From: Pseudacidovorax intermedius
GTDB lineage: Bacteria > Pseudomonadota > Gammaproteobacteria > Burkholderiales > Burkholderiaceae_C
Assembly (NCBI RefSeq): GCF_003350475.1
Contig: NZ_QQAV01000001.1
Coordinates: forward strand, 238,742-302,741
Reading direction: 5' to 3'
DNA length: 64,000 nucleotides
A program made the position numbers and the translations under genes. Positions 44,867-54,223 of the stretch are shown piece after piece. Below the pieces are notes generated by a model. The model had not been told where the DNA came from and searched no databases. It was given only the letters and a program-made list of their open reading frames with translations. Each line of letters opens with the position of its first letter. Within the stretch, counting starts at the first letter, position 1.

Positions 44867-46129
44867 ATGACATTCCGCGCCCGGCTCGCGCCGCTGGCCA
44901 CTGCCCTTCTTCTTGCCGCCGGGACTGCCTCGGCGCAGGACGGCAAGGTCTACAAGATCGCCTACATCGACCCGCTCTCTGGCCCCTTCGCCAACGTCGG
45001 CGAGCTGATGCTGGCCCATGTGCAATACGCCGTGGACGACATCAATGCCAAGGGCGGCGTGCTCAAGGGCCAGGCCAAATTGCAGCTGCTGCAGTTCGAC
45101 AGCAAGCTCTCCGCCCAGGAAAGCCAGAGCGCCCTGCAGGCCGCCATCGACCAGGGCGCGCGCGCCATCGTCACCGGCGGCTCGGGCTCCTCGGTGGTGA
45201 CGGCGCTGGTGCAGGCCGTCAACCGCTGGAACCAGCGCAACCCGGGCAAGGAGATCCTGGTCCTCAACCATTCCTCCATCGACCCCGAACTCACCGGCAA
45301 GGCCTGCAGCTTCTGGCACTTCCAGACCGAAGCCAACACGGCGATGAAGATGAAGGCCCTGGCCAACTTCATCAAGAAGACGCCCGACGTGAAGAAGGTC
45401 TACCTGCTCAACCAGGACTATGCCCACGGCAAGCAGTGGGCCAGCTATGGCAAGCAGCTGGTGGGTCTGGCGCGGCCCGACGTGCAGTTCGTCGGCGAGG
45501 CGCTGCATCCCATCGGCCGGGTGAAGGACTTCGCCCCCTACGTGGCCAACATCAAGGCCTCGGGCGCCGACTCGGTCATCACCGGCAACTGGGGCCAGGA
45601 CATGACGCTGCTGCTCAAGGCCGCGGGCGATGCCGGCTACAACCTGCGCTACTTCAACCACAGCGCGGGCTCGGTGCCGGGCACCGTTCTGGCCGTGTCG
45701 CAGGCCAAGCTGGGGCAACTCACGTGGGTGGCCGAATGGCACCCGGGCCAGGCCGACAGCCCGCGCGTGGATGCGCTGGCCAAGGCCTACAAGGCCAGGA
45801 TGGGCAAGGACTTCCTGGCGCCGCGCATCGACATGACGCCGCGCCTGCTCGCCGCCGCCATCGACAAGGCCGGCAGCACCGAGACGGTGGCGGTCGCCCG
45901 TGCCATGGAAGACCTGAGCTTCGACTCGGTGGTGGGCCCGGTGCGCATGCGCGGCGAAGACCATCAGCTGCTGCTTCCGCAGGTGGTCAACACCATCGCG
46001 CCGGTGGACGGCAAGACGGTCAGGACGGGCTGGGAAGGGACCAACTACGGCTTCCGCACCGAGGCGGTCTACAGCGGCAACGAACTCGCCCAGGGCACCG
46101 ACTGCAAGATGGTCCGGCCAGGCGCCTGA
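44867..46129 (+). CDS. ABC transporter substrate-binding protein, branched-chain amino acid (LivK) type
   Basis: The 420-residue type-I periplasmic binding protein has a Sec signal (about residues 1-23, 'ASAQ') and 'YKIAYIDPLSGPFANVGELML', 'VTGGSGSSVVTALVQAV' and 'VYLLNQDYAHGKQWASYGKQL' (in parts). An AAGGCATT...CGGAGA context precedes the ATG. No permease or ATPase genes follow, so it must use a transporter encoded elsewhere. In related clusters such proteins take up aromatic or aliphatic acids, matching the adjacent ligase. Confidence 0.88.
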   Translation: MTFRARLAPLATALLLAAGTASAQDGKVYKIAYIDPLSGPFANVGELMLAHVQYAVDDINAKGGVLKGQAKLQLLQFDSKLSAQESQSALQAAIDQGARAIVTGGSGSSVVTALVQAVNRWNQRNPGKEILVLNHSSIDPELTGKACSFWHFQTEANTAMKMKALANFIKKTPDVKKVYLLNQDYAHGKQWASYGKQLVGLARPDVQFVGEALHPIGRVKDFAPYVANIKASGADSVITGNWGQDMTLLLKAAGDAGYNLRYFNHSAGSVPGTVLAVSQAKLGQLTWVAEWHPGQADSPRVDALAKAYKARMGKDFLAPRIDMTPRLLAAAIDKAGSTETVAVARAMEDLSFDSVVGPVRMRGEDHQLLLPQVVNTIAPVDGKTVRTGWEGTNYGFRTEAVYSGNELAQGTDCKMVRPGA

Positions 46130-46213
46130 GCCCGGCGCGTCCCGGCGGCCTGCGCCGCCGTTGTCGGCATTGGCTGGCATGCGATCTTCACCGTGCGTGC
46201 CTAGACTGGGCCA

Positions 46214-47161
46214 ATGCAAGCCACCTTCGACCCCAGCGCCAGCCCCGCGGCCACCACCGTGGCCCTGATCGGCGCACCCACCGACGTGGGTGCCAGCGTG
46301 CGCGGCTGCGGCATGGGACCGGATGCCCTGCGCGTCGCGGGCCTGGCCGAGTGCGTGGCCCGCATGGGCCTGACGGTGGTCGACCGGGGCAATCTGGCCG
46401 GCCCCGCCACGCCCTGGCGCGCGCCCGAGGGCGGGCTGCGCCACCTCAAGGAGGCAGTGGCATGGAACCGCAGCGTGTACGACGCGGTCGACGCAGCGCT
46501 GGGTGCGGGCCATCTGCCTCTGCTGATGGGGGGCGACCATTGCCTGGCCATCGGCTCCATCAGCGCCGTCGCCTGGCATGCGCGCCGCCGCGGCAAGACG
46601 CTGCGGGTGCTGTGGCTCGACGCCCACACCGACGTCAACACCGAGGCCACCTCGCCCAGCGGCAATCTGCACGGCATGCCGGTCGCCTGCCTGCTGGGCC
46701 ATGGCCCGTCCGCCCTCACCGGCTGGAGCGGCTTGCCGAGCGCATTGCAGGCCGATGCCCTGCGCTTCATCGGCATCCGCAGCGTGGATGCGCCCGAGCG
46801 CGACGCCATCCGGGCCCTGGGCCTGACGGTCTTCGACATGCGCCACATCGACGAACACGGCATGCGCACCACCATGACCGAAGCCCTGCACGGCGTGGAC
46901 GAAGACACCCACCTGCATGTGAGCTTCGACATCGACTGCCTGGACCCGGACGTCGCGCCGGGCGTGGGCACCGGCGTGCGGGGCGGACCCGGCTATCGAG
47001 AGATGCAGCTGTGCATGGAGATGATTGCGGACACCGGCCGTCTGGGTTCGATGGATGTGGTGGAACTCAACCCCGCGCTGGACGTGCGCAACCGCAGCGC
47101 GGAGATTGCGGTGGAGCTCATCGAAAGCCTGCTGGGCAAGTCCACGCTGGCCCGCCCCTGA
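46214..47161 (+). CDS. rocF: Arginase
   Basis: The 315-residue arginase converts L-arginine to ornithine and urea. Manganese ligands are visible in 'MGGDHCLAIGS', 'WLDAHTDVNT' and 'SFDIDCLDPDVAPGVGTGV', and the substrate site in 'SGNLHGMP'. It is transcribed alone between the binding-protein gene and a response regulator gene. Glutamate dehydrogenase lies about 1.4 kb downstream on the other strand; the two would act in the same nitrogen pathway. Confidence 0.94.
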   Translation: MQATFDPSASPAATTVALIGAPTDVGASVRGCGMGPDALRVAGLAECVARMGLTVVDRGNLAGPATPWRAPEGGLRHLKEAVAWNRSVYDAVDAALGAGHLPLLMGGDHCLAIGSISAVAWHARRRGKTLRVLWLDAHTDVNTEATSPSGNLHGMPVACLLGHGPSALTGWSGLPSALQADALRFIGIRSVDAPERDAIRALGLTVFDMRHIDEHGMRTTMTEALHGVDEDTHLHVSFDIDCLDPDVAPGVGTGVRGGPGYREMQLCMEMIADTGRLGSMDVVELNPALDVRNRSAEIAVELIESLLGKSTLARP

Positions 47162-47284
47162 GCGGCTGCATCACATGCGCTGCCAAAGCGGATTGCTCCT
47201 ACACGGTTCGTCGGCCACCGGGGCGACAGTGAATGTCGCGGGTGCCTCATAGTGGGCTCACCGCTGCTGCGCCCGCCCTCACCC

Positions 47285-47686
47285 ATGCCCGAATCCGCCC
47301 CTCCCCCTGGTTCTGCCTTGCGCGTCCTGGTTGTCGAAGACGATCCCGACGTGCTGCAGACCACGCTGGAGATGCTGAAGCTGCTGGGCCACTGGGCGAC
47401 CGGCGTGGGCAGCGCCGAGACCGCACGCGACCGCTACCTCGACGGCGCCTTCGATGTGGTGATGATCGACGTCGGGCTGCCGGCGCTGTCAGGGCTGGAG
47501 TTGGCCGAGGCGCTGGGCGTGCGCGATCCGGTGCGCATCATCTTCGCCACCGGCCGGCCGCCTCCGCGCGAGCTGCCTGCCAACACGCAATGGCTGCGCA
47601 AGCCCTTCGGCATCGACGCACTGGCCGATGCCCTGGCCACGCCGGCTAGCGGGGAGATGGCGCCGGCTTCACCGAACCCTCGGTGA
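47285..47686 (+). CDS. Single-domain response regulator receiver protein
   Basis: The 133-residue protein is a stand-alone CheY-like receiver: acidic pair 'VVEDDPDVL', phospho-acceptor Asp in 'VVMIDVGLP', switch Thr in 'IIFATGRPP' and Lys in 'LRKPFG'. The start at ATG 47285 was preferred to an upstream in-frame GTG. There is no output domain and no kinase gene nearby. Its last 41 bp overlap the 3' end of the convergent DUF2242 gene. Confidence 0.88.
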   Translation: MPESAPPPGSALRVLVVEDDPDVLQTTLEMLKLLGHWATGVGSAETARDRYLDGAFDVVMIDVGLPALSGLELAEALGVRDPVRIIFATGRPPPRELPANTQWLRKPFGIDALADALATPASGEMAPASPNPR

Positions 47687-48269
47687 CGGGCGTTGCCACG
47701 GCCGGTTCGGTCCGTGCCAGGTAGCGCTCCAGCAGCGCATAGAAGCCCTCATAGAAGCGGTCGTCGGTGAGCGTCTGGCTGGCCACCTTGACCATCGCGT
47801 CGTTGCTGGAGGTGAAGGGCAGCGACAGCGACCCGAAGGCCCCAACCCCCACGCTCGCCGAGTTGTTGACCTTCTTGAGCCCGTAGCGGTCCTGCACCGC
47901 GGTGGCGAAGGCGATGGCGGCGGGCTGGCCGTTGTCGCCCTGCTCCTGGGCGCAGACCACGCGGAACTCGACCTCCACATGCACCTCGCCCTCGGGCTGG
48001 AAGCTCTTTCGCCCCGTGACCTGCTCGGCGGCCGCCGCGGTGATCATGTAGCCCTGGCTCAGCAGTGCCCGCCGAGCGGCCTCGCAGGTCTGGGCCACGG
48101 TGGCGTCGTAGATGCGGGTGTGGGTGTTGGTCGCCTCGAAGTCTTCGGTTGCTAGGTCCTTGGCGCCGTTGCGCTTGGGCGCACTGCCGCAGCCGGCCAG
48201 CGCGGCTGCCAGCACCACCATCCCCACGGCACTCCAGCCGCGCCCCGCTCGTGTTCGCATCATCGTCAT
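47646..48269 (-). CDS. DUF2242 family lipoprotein
   Basis: The 207-residue protein has a lipoprotein signal ('VVLAAALAGCG', Cys about residue 26) and a DUF2242-type domain ('QTCEAARRALLSQGYMITAAAAEQVTGRKSFQP' in parts, 'FRVVCAQEQG', 'VNNSASVGVGAFGSLSLPF'). Function unknown; an outer-membrane location is expected. ATG 48269 chosen, with ATGs at 48263 and 48260 possible. Its 3' end overlaps the convergent response regulator by 41 bp. Confidence 0.8.
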   Translation of the reverse strand: MTMMRTRAGRGWSAVGMVVLAAALAGCGSAPKRNGAKDLATEDFEATNTHTRIYDATVAQTCEAARRALLSQGYMITAAAAEQVTGRKSFQPEGEVHVEVEFRVVCAQEQGDNGQPAAIAFATAVQDRYGLKKVNNSASVGVGAFGSLSLPFTSSNDAMVKVASQTLTDDRFYEGFYALLERYLARTEPAVATPVTEGSVKPAPSPR

Positions 48270-48432
48270 CCCGCAAGTGTCGCCCGGCCGACGGCCGGAG
48301 CGTCGCTTGGACGCCGCGAGATGGGCCCGGTTCCCCATAGCAGCCCCGCCCCACTGCCGTACTGGACCCAAGCGCGCCACACCGCACCGCAACGTCTACC
48401 GCCGGTCTGGCACGCGCCCCCATGTGCCGGGA

Positions 48433-48511
48433 GGCCGCGGAGCAGGCTATGCCAGTGCACCCTGGGAACCGGCTTTGCCGGGCCCGCGGGTGCGCCCCTT
48501 GAGGGGGATTG
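48433..48511 (+). repeat. Dispersed intergenic repeat, copy D (partial)
   Basis: GCCGCGGAGCAGGC, TATGCCAGTGCACCC, GGAACCGGCTTTGCCGGGCC, GCGGGTGCGCCCCTTGAGGG. The first half resembles copies C and F; the second half resembles A and B, so two subtypes appear linked. It lies in the 279-bp gap between the gdhA stop and the DUF2242 start; I see no gene in that gap. Confidence 0.7.
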
Positions 48512-48548
48512 GTCTTCTACACGCAGTGAGAAAACCAAACGGGGTGGG

Positions 48549-49829
48549 TCATGGATACAGCCCACGTTCCTGGCGCGCGGCCAGGATTCGCTCGCAGGCC
48601 ACCGCAAAGGTCGCGGTGCGCAGTGAGATGTGGTGCTCATCGGCCTTGTTCCAGATGTGCTCCAGCGCGCCGACCATGATGCGGTCCAGCCGCTGGTTGA
48701 TCTCGTCCTCGGTCCAGAAGAAGCTGGAGAAGTCCTGCACCCATTCGAAGTACGAGACGGTCACGCCGCCGGCATTGCAGATCACGTCGGGCACCACCAG
48801 CACGCCGCGCTCGGCCAGGATGTCGTCCGCCTGCGGCACCGTCGGGCCGTTGGCGCCTTCGAGCACCAGGCGGGCCGTGATGCGGCGGGCGCGCTCGGCG
48901 CTGATCTGCCCTTCCAGGGCAGCGGGGATCAGGATGTCGGTGGGCACGTCCCAGAAGGCCTCGTTGTCCACCTGCTCGCCGGCACCGAAGCCCGCGATGC
49001 CGCCCGTGCGACGCGAATGGGCCATCAGCGCCGGCATGTCGAAGCCGCCTTCGTTGACCAGGGTGCCGGTGTGGTCCTGCACGGCCACCACCTTGGCGCC
49101 CGCCTCGGCGAAGAGTTCGGCCGCCACCGAACCCACGTTGCCGAAGCCCTGTACGGCCACGCGCGCGCCCTGCAGCGGCAGGCCCAGTCGGCGCGCCGCC
49201 TCGCGGCCGGTGACGAACACGCCGCGGCCCGTGGCCTTGACCCGGCCCAGCGAGCCGCCCAGGTGGATCGGTTTGCCGGTGACCACGCCGGTCGCGGTGG
49301 CGCCGGTGTTCATCGAGTAGGTGTCCATCATCCAGGCCATGATCTGGCCGTTGGTGTTGACGTCCGGCGCCGGAATGTCCGAATGCGGGCCGATGATGAG
49401 GCCGATTTCGCTGGTGTAGCGGCGGGTCATCTTCTCCAGTTCCTTCTGCGACAGCTTCTTGGGATCGACGCGGATGCCGCCCTTGGCGCCGCCGTAGGGC
49501 AGGTTGACGGCCGCGCACTTCACGGTCATCCAGGCCGACAGGGCCATCACTTCTTCCAGCGTCACGTCGGGGTGGAAGCGCACGCCGCCCTTGCCCGGCC
49601 CCCGCGACAGGTTGTGCTGCACGCGGAAGCCTTCGAAGTGGGCGATGGTGCCGTCGTCCATCTCGATCGGCACGTCCACGATCAGCGCGCGCTTGGGGCG
49701 CTTGAGGGTCTCGGCCCAGCGGCCCAGGTGGCCGAGGTAGGGCACCACGCGGTCGACCTGCGACAGGTAGGTGCCCCAGGGGCTGGTGGAGGACGGGTGG
49801 ACGTACGAGAGTTCGCTGGACTGCTGCAT
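48549..49829 (-). CDS. gdhA: Glutamate dehydrogenase (Glu/Leu/Phe/Val family)
   Basis: The 426-residue enzyme interconverts glutamate and 2-oxoglutarate plus ammonia. Key sites: '[14 protein letters not shown]' (substrate Lys), '[15 protein letters not shown]' (catalytic Lys), '[10 protein letters not shown]' and the NAD(P) loop '[16 protein letters not shown]'. The start at ATG 49829 ('[10 protein letters not shown]') gives the usual length; the longer frame upstream is not supported. Together with arginase it points to use of arginine and glutamate as nitrogen sources. Confidence 0.94.
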   Translation of the reverse strand: MQQSSELSYVHPSSTSPWGTYLSQVDRVVPYLGHLGRWAETLKRPKRALIVDVPIEMDDGTIAHFEGFRVQHNLSRGPGKGGVRFHPDVTLEEVMALSAWMTVKCAAVNLPYGGAKGGIRVDPKKLSQKELEKMTRRYTSEIGLIIGPHSDIPAPDVNTNGQIMAWMMDTYSMNTGATATGVVTGKPIHLGGSLGRVKATGRGVFVTGREAARRLGLPLQGARVAVQGFGNVGSVAAELFAEAGAKVVAVQDHTGTLVNEGGFDMPALMAHSRRTGGIAGFGAGEQVDNEAFWDVPTDILIPAALEGQISAERARRITARLVLEGANGPTVPQADDILAERGVLVVPDVICNAGGVTVSYFEWVQDFSSFFWTEDEINQRLDRIMVGALEHIWNKADEHHISLRTATFAVACERILAARQERGLYP

Positions 49830-49950
49830 GGTGAGGAAGGCGCCGGGCCTCGGTGATGCGGATGGGCGCGACGATAGGCCCGCCGGCCGCGCCGCGCCAG
49901 GGGCCATGCCGCCGGCGACGGACCTTATGCGCGAGCGGCAAGGACCGCGC

Positions 49951-50694
49951 TCAGATACCGGTAATTTGCCCGCAGATTGGCGCCAGAGCGGTGCCGCTGG
50001 CTCGCGCGCGCCCACCGAAGATGGCCGTGCCCACACGCACCATCGTGCTGCCGGCAGCGATGGCGGACTCCAGATCGGCGCTCATGCCCATGGACAGCGT
50101 GTCCAGCGGCAGGCCCAGTGCGTCGCGCAGCCGCGCTGCCAACGCGGCCACGCGGCCGAAGACGGCGCGCTCGGCCGCGGCATCGGGCTGCGGCTCGGGA
50201 ATGGCCATCAGTCCGCGAAGCATGATCTGCGGCAGCGCCGCCATCTCGCGCGCCAGCGCCAGGGCCTCGTCGGGCGCCACCCCCGATTTGTTGGGCCCGC
50301 CATCGATGTTCACCTGCAGGCAGACCTGCAACGGCGGCAGCGCCGCTGGCCGCTGCTGGGAGAGCCGCTGCGCGATCTTGAGACGATCCACGGTGTGCAC
50401 CCAATCGAACTGCTCGGCCACGGGCCGGGTCTTGTTGCTCTGCAACGGGCCGATGCAGTGCCATTCCAGCTGCGAACGCAGGTCGATCAGCGTGGCGATC
50501 TTGTCCAGGCCTTCCTGCACGTAGTTCTCTCCGAAGGCCCGTTGACCCGCGGCGACCGCCTCGCGCACCACCTCCGGACCGAAGGTCTTGGAAACAGCCA
50601 GCAACCGCACCGTGGCCGGATCGCGGCCGGCCACCGTGCAGGCTTTCTCGATCCGGGCGCAAACCTGCTGGAGCTGCTCACTCGTCGTAGTCAT
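49951..50694 (-). CDS. yggS: YggS/PLPBP family pyridoxal-phosphate homeostasis protein
   Basis: The 247-residue alanine-racemase-fold protein binds PLP through the Lys of 'LLAVSKTF' (about residue 36). Other family marks are '[10 protein letters not shown]', '[15 protein letters not shown]', '[14 protein letters not shown]' and '[13 protein letters not shown]'. It controls free PLP and amino-acid pools. It is divergent from pilT across 48 bp, a pairing conserved widely in proteobacteria. Confidence 0.96.
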   Translation of the reverse strand: MTTTSEQLQQVCARIEKACTVAGRDPATVRLLAVSKTFGPEVVREAVAAGQRAFGENYVQEGLDKIATLIDLRSQLEWHCIGPLQSNKTRPVAEQFDWVHTVDRLKIAQRLSQQRPAALPPLQVCLQVNIDGGPNKSGVAPDEALALAREMAALPQIMLRGLMAIPEPQPDAAAERAVFGRVAALAARLRDALGLPLDTLSMGMSADLESAIAAGSTMVRVGTAIFGGRARASGTALAPICGQITGI

Positions 50695-50742
50695 AATTGC
50701 TGAAGCCGTTTCAAAACGTCACGAAGTCTAGAGAGGTCGCCC

Positions 50743-51786
50743 GTGGATATCACCCAGTTGCTGGCATTCAGCGTCAAGAACAAGGCCTCGGACCTGCACC
50801 TCTCGGCCGGCCTGCCGCCGCTGATCCGGGTGCATGGCGACGTGCGCCGCATCAACCTCGACCCCATGGAGCACAAGGAAGTGCACGCCATGGTGTACGA
50901 CATCATGAACGACGCGCAGCGCAAGCATTACGAGGAGTTCCTGGAGATCGACTTCTCGTTCGAGATCGAGGGCCTGGCGCGCTTCCGGGTCAACGCCTTC
51001 AACCAGCAGCGCGGCTGCGCGGCGGTATTCCGGACCATCCCGTCGAAGGTGCTGACGCTGGAGCAGCTGAATGCGCCGCGGATTTTCGGCGAGCTGGCGC
51101 TCAAGCCGCGCGGGCTGGTGCTGGTGACCGGGCCGACCGGCTCGGGCAAGTCGACCACGCTGGCGGCGATGGTCAACCACCTCAACGAGACCGAGTACGG
51201 CCACATCCTGACGGTGGAAGACCCGATCGAGTTCGTGCACGAGTCCAAGAAGTGCCTGATCAACCAGCGCGAGGTGGGGCCGATGACCCTGAGCTTCGCC
51301 AACGCGCTGCGCTCCGCCTTGCGCGAGGACCCGGACGCGATCCTGGTGGGCGAGTTGCGCGACCTGGAGACCATCCGCCTGGCGCTCACCGCGGCCGAGA
51401 CGGGCCACCTGGTGTTCGGCACGCTGCACACCTCCAGCGCCGCCAAGACCATCGACCGGATCATCGACGTCTTCCCCGGCGAGGAGAAGGAGATGGTGCG
51501 GGCCATGCTGTCGGAATCGCTGCAGGCGGTGATCTCGCAGACGCTGTGCAAGACCAAGGACGGCGCCGGCCGCGTGGCGGCGCACGAGATCATGCTGGGC
51601 ACACCGGCCATCCGCAACCTGATCCGCGAGGCCAAGGTGGCGCAGATGTACTCGAGCATCCAGACCGGCCAGAGCATGGGCATGCAGACGCTGGACCAGT
51701 GCCTGGTCGACCTCGTGCGGCGCGGGGTCATCAGCGCGGCCGAGGCCCGCAGCAAGGCCAAGACGCCCGAGAATTTCCCAGGCTGA
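50743..51786 (+). CDS. pilT: Type IV pilus retraction ATPase PilT
   Basis: The 347-residue hexameric motor pulls type IV pili back for twitching motility and DNA uptake. GTG start with GAGAGG ahead of it. Domain marks: N-terminal PAS-like region, Walker A 'GPTGSGKST' (about residue 129), Asp box 'VEDPIEFVH', Walker B 'ILVGELRD', His box 'FGTLHTSSAAKTIDRI' and the retraction-specific C-terminal 'AIRNLIREAK' element. pilU follows 85 bp later. Other pil genes are not in the window. Confidence 0.97.
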   Translation: MDITQLLAFSVKNKASDLHLSAGLPPLIRVHGDVRRINLDPMEHKEVHAMVYDIMNDAQRKHYEEFLEIDFSFEIEGLARFRVNAFNQQRGCAAVFRTIPSKVLTLEQLNAPRIFGELALKPRGLVLVTGPTGSGKSTTLAAMVNHLNETEYGHILTVEDPIEFVHESKKCLINQREVGPMTLSFANALRSALREDPDAILVGELRDLETIRLALTAAETGHLVFGTLHTSSAAKTIDRIIDVFPGEEKEMVRAMLSESLQAVISQTLCKTKDGAGRVAAHEIMLGTPAIRNLIREAKVAQMYSSIQTGQSMGMQTLDQCLVDLVRRGVISAAEARSKAKTPENFPG

Positions 51787-51871
51787 CCCGGGGCGGCGCC
51801 CTTCCTTCATTCCCTGGGGCGCCCCCTCTGCCGTCCCGCCCGTCCCCCATTCCCACCTTTCTGGAGCCGCC

Positions 51872-53008
51872 ATGGAACGCGATCAGGCCAGCCAGTTCAT
51901 CACCGACCTGTTGAAACTCATGGTCAGCCGCGGGGGCAGCGATCTGTTCATCACGGCCGACTTCCCGCCGGCCGTGAAGATCGACGGCAAGGTGGTCAAG
52001 ATCTCGCAGCAGCCGCTGTCGCCGCAGCACACGTTGGCGCTCACGCGAGCGCTGATGAACGACCGGCAGACCTCGGAGTTCGAGCGCACGCGCGAATGCA
52101 ACTTCGCCATCTCGCCCGCGGGCTACGGGCGCTTCCGCGTCAACGCCTTCGTGCAGCAGGGACGCGTGGGCATGGTGCTGCGGACCATCCCGACCACGCC
52201 GCCCACCATCGACGGGCTGAACCTGCCGCAGGTGCTCAAGGAAGTCACCATGACCAAGCGCGGCCTGGTGATCGTGGTGGGCGCCACCGGCTCCGGCAAG
52301 TCGACCACGCTGGCCGGCATGCTGGACTGGCGCAACGAGAACACCCAGGGCCACATCGTCACGGTGGAAGACCCGATCGAGTTCGTGCATGCGCACAAGA
52401 ACTGCGTGGTCACGCAACGCGAGATCGGCATCGACACCGACAGCTGGGAGTCGGCGCTGAAGAACGCGTTGCGCCAGGCGCCCGACGTGATCCTGATGGG
52501 CGAGATCCGCGACCGCACGGCCATGGAGAACGCGATCGTCTTCTCCGAGACCGGCCACCTGTGCCTGGCCACGCTGCACGCCAACAACGCCAACCAGGCG
52601 CTGGACCGCATCATCAATTTCTTCCCCGACGACCGGCGCGAGCAGCTGCTCATGGACCTGTCGCTCAACCTGCGCTCGATGATCTCCCAGCGGCTGATCC
52701 CGACCGAAGACGGCCGGGGCCGGGTGGCGGCCGTCGAGATCATGCTCAACACCCCGCTGATCGCCGACATGATCTTCAAGGGCCAGGTGGGCGAGATGAA
52801 GGATGTGATGCGCAAGAGCCGCAACCTGGGCATGCAGACCTTCGACCAGGCCCTGTTCGACCTGTACGAGCAGTACGCCATCTCGTACGAGGACGCCGTG
52901 CGCAACGCCGACTCCACCAACGACCTGCGCCTGCAGATCAAGCTGCACAGCCAGCGCGCACGCAGCCGCGACCTGAGTTCGGGCACCGAGCACCTGTCGG
53001 TGGTCTGA
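51872..53008 (+). CDS. pilU: PilT-like accessory retraction ATPase PilU
   Basis: The 378-residue paralogue of PilT assists retraction under load. Walker A 'GATGSGKST' (about residue 136), Asp box 'VEDPIEFVH', Walker B 'ILMGEIRD' and His box 'LATLHANNANQALDRI'. Compared with PilT it has an extended C-terminal tail of about 35 residues ('DLRLQIKLHSQRARSRD'), as expected for PilU. Preceded by GGAGCC before the ATG. Part of one transcription unit with pilT. Confidence 0.95.
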   Translation: MERDQASQFITDLLKLMVSRGGSDLFITADFPPAVKIDGKVVKISQQPLSPQHTLALTRALMNDRQTSEFERTRECNFAISPAGYGRFRVNAFVQQGRVGMVLRTIPTTPPTIDGLNLPQVLKEVTMTKRGLVIVVGATGSGKSTTLAGMLDWRNENTQGHIVTVEDPIEFVHAHKNCVVTQREIGIDTDSWESALKNALRQAPDVILMGEIRDRTAMENAIVFSETGHLCLATLHANNANQALDRIINFFPDDRREQLLMDLSLNLRSMISQRLIPTEDGRGRVAAVEIMLNTPLIADMIFKGQVGEMKDVMRKSRNLGMQTFDQALFDLYEQYAISYEDAVRNADSTNDLRLQIKLHSQRARSRDLSSGTEHLSVV

Positions 53009-53055
53009 CGAGGCCGGCGGCACCGCAGGCCGCGCAGCGCCGCTAAGCTCGGGGG

Positions 53056-53976
53056 ATGAGCACACCCTCCCCCTCCTTCCACCCCAAGTCCTACGCCGCC
53101 GTCCCGGCCCGCTCCGTCGCCTTCCTCGGCCTCGGCGTGATGGGCTATCCCATGGCTGCGCACCTCGCCGCCGCGGGCCACCGCGTCACCGTCTACAACC
53201 GCAACGCCGCCAAGTCGGCCGCCTGGGTGCAGGAATTCGGCGTCGCCCACGCCTCGGCCCCCTCCCCGCGCGAGGCGGCCGCCGGCGCCGACATCGTGTT
53301 CTGCTGCGTGGGCAACGACGACGACCTGCGCTCGGTGGTGCTGGGCGAGACGGGCGCCTTCGCCGGCATGAAGCCCGGCGCGGTCTTCGTGGACCACACC
53401 ACGGCCTCGGCCGAGGTGGCGCGCGAGCTTTCCGCCGCCGCGAGCGCGCAGGGCCTGCATTTCATCGACGCCCCAGTCTCCGGCGGCCAGGCCGGCGCGC
53501 AGAACGGCATGCTCACAGTGATGTGCGGCGGCGACGCGACGGTGTTCGCGCAGGTGGAGCCCGTGATCGGTGCCTTCGCCCGCGCGGTCACGCTGCTGGG
53601 CGACAGCGGCGCCGGCCAGCTCGCCAAGATGGTCAACCAGATCTGCATCGCCGGGCTGGTGCAGGGCCTGTCCGAGGCCATCGCCTTCGGCCAGCGTGCC
53701 GGCCTGGACATGGAGAAGGTGCTGGAGGTGATCGGCAAGGGCGCCGCCCAGAGCTGGCAGATGGACAACCGTGGCAAGACCATGGTGGCCGGCCGCTTCG
53801 ATTTCGGCTTTGCCGTGGACTGGATGCGCAAGGACCTGGGCCTGGTGCTCGACGAGGCCAAGCGCAACGGCGCCCGCCTGCCGGTGACGGCGCTGGTGGA
53901 CCAGTTCTATGCCGACGTGCAGCAGGCCGGCGGCGCCCGGTGGGACACGTCGAGCCTCATTACCCGGTTGAAATAG
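53056..53976 (+). CDS. NAD(P)-dependent beta-hydroxyacid dehydrogenase (3-hydroxyisobutyrate/tartronate semialdehyde type)
   Basis: The 306-residue enzyme has a Rossmann motif 'FLGLGVMGYPMAAHLAAAGH' (about residues 24-43, in parts), substrate site 'DAPVSGGQAGA' and the catalytic Lys in 'GAGQLAKMVNQI'. It reduces or oxidises small beta-hydroxy acids such as 3-hydroxyisobutyrate, tartronate semialdehyde or succinic semialdehyde; the exact substrate cannot be told. It follows pilU but is functionally unrelated. A full-length dispersed repeat lies just after its stop. Confidence 0.88.
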   Translation: MSTPSPSFHPKSYAAVPARSVAFLGLGVMGYPMAAHLAAAGHRVTVYNRNAAKSAAWVQEFGVAHASAPSPREAAAGADIVFCCVGNDDDLRSVVLGETGAFAGMKPGAVFVDHTTASAEVARELSAAASAQGLHFIDAPVSGGQAGAQNGMLTVMCGGDATVFAQVEPVIGAFARAVTLLGDSGAGQLAKMVNQICIAGLVQGLSEAIAFGQRAGLDMEKVLEVIGKGAAQSWQMDNRGKTMVAGRFDFGFAVDWMRKDLGLVLDEAKRNGARLPVTALVDQFYADVQQAGGARWDTSSLITRLK

Positions 53977-53987
53977 GGAACACCCCC

Positions 53988-54101
53988 CATGCCGCTTCGC
54001 GGCTCCCCCCTCCCTGGCGCCTTCGGCTTGGAGGGGGGCGCACCCGGTGGCCTGGCGAAGCCAGTTCCACGGGTGCACTGGCATGGCCTGCTCCGCGGCC
54101 A
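53988..54101 (-). repeat. Dispersed intergenic repeat, copy E (full length, reverse orientation)
   Basis: CATGCCGCTTCGCGGCTCCC, CCTCCCTGGCGCCTTCGGCT, TGGAGGGGGGCGCACCCG, GGCCTGGCGAAGCCAGTTCC, ACGGGTGCACTGGCATGGCC, TGCTCCGCGGCC. This is the reverse complement of copies C and F with few differences. It sits between the convergent dehydrogenase and BON-lipoprotein genes. Confidence 0.85.
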
Positions 54102-54223
54102 TTCGCGTCTGGGAAGCACAGGTGCCGCTGGCGCAGGAGACGGTCTGACTCGACTCGCCTCGGGGCAGCGCAGCGCGCCCTGACGCGCTCGGGGCATCCA
54201 TGCAGATGCCCCGAAGGAACCGA

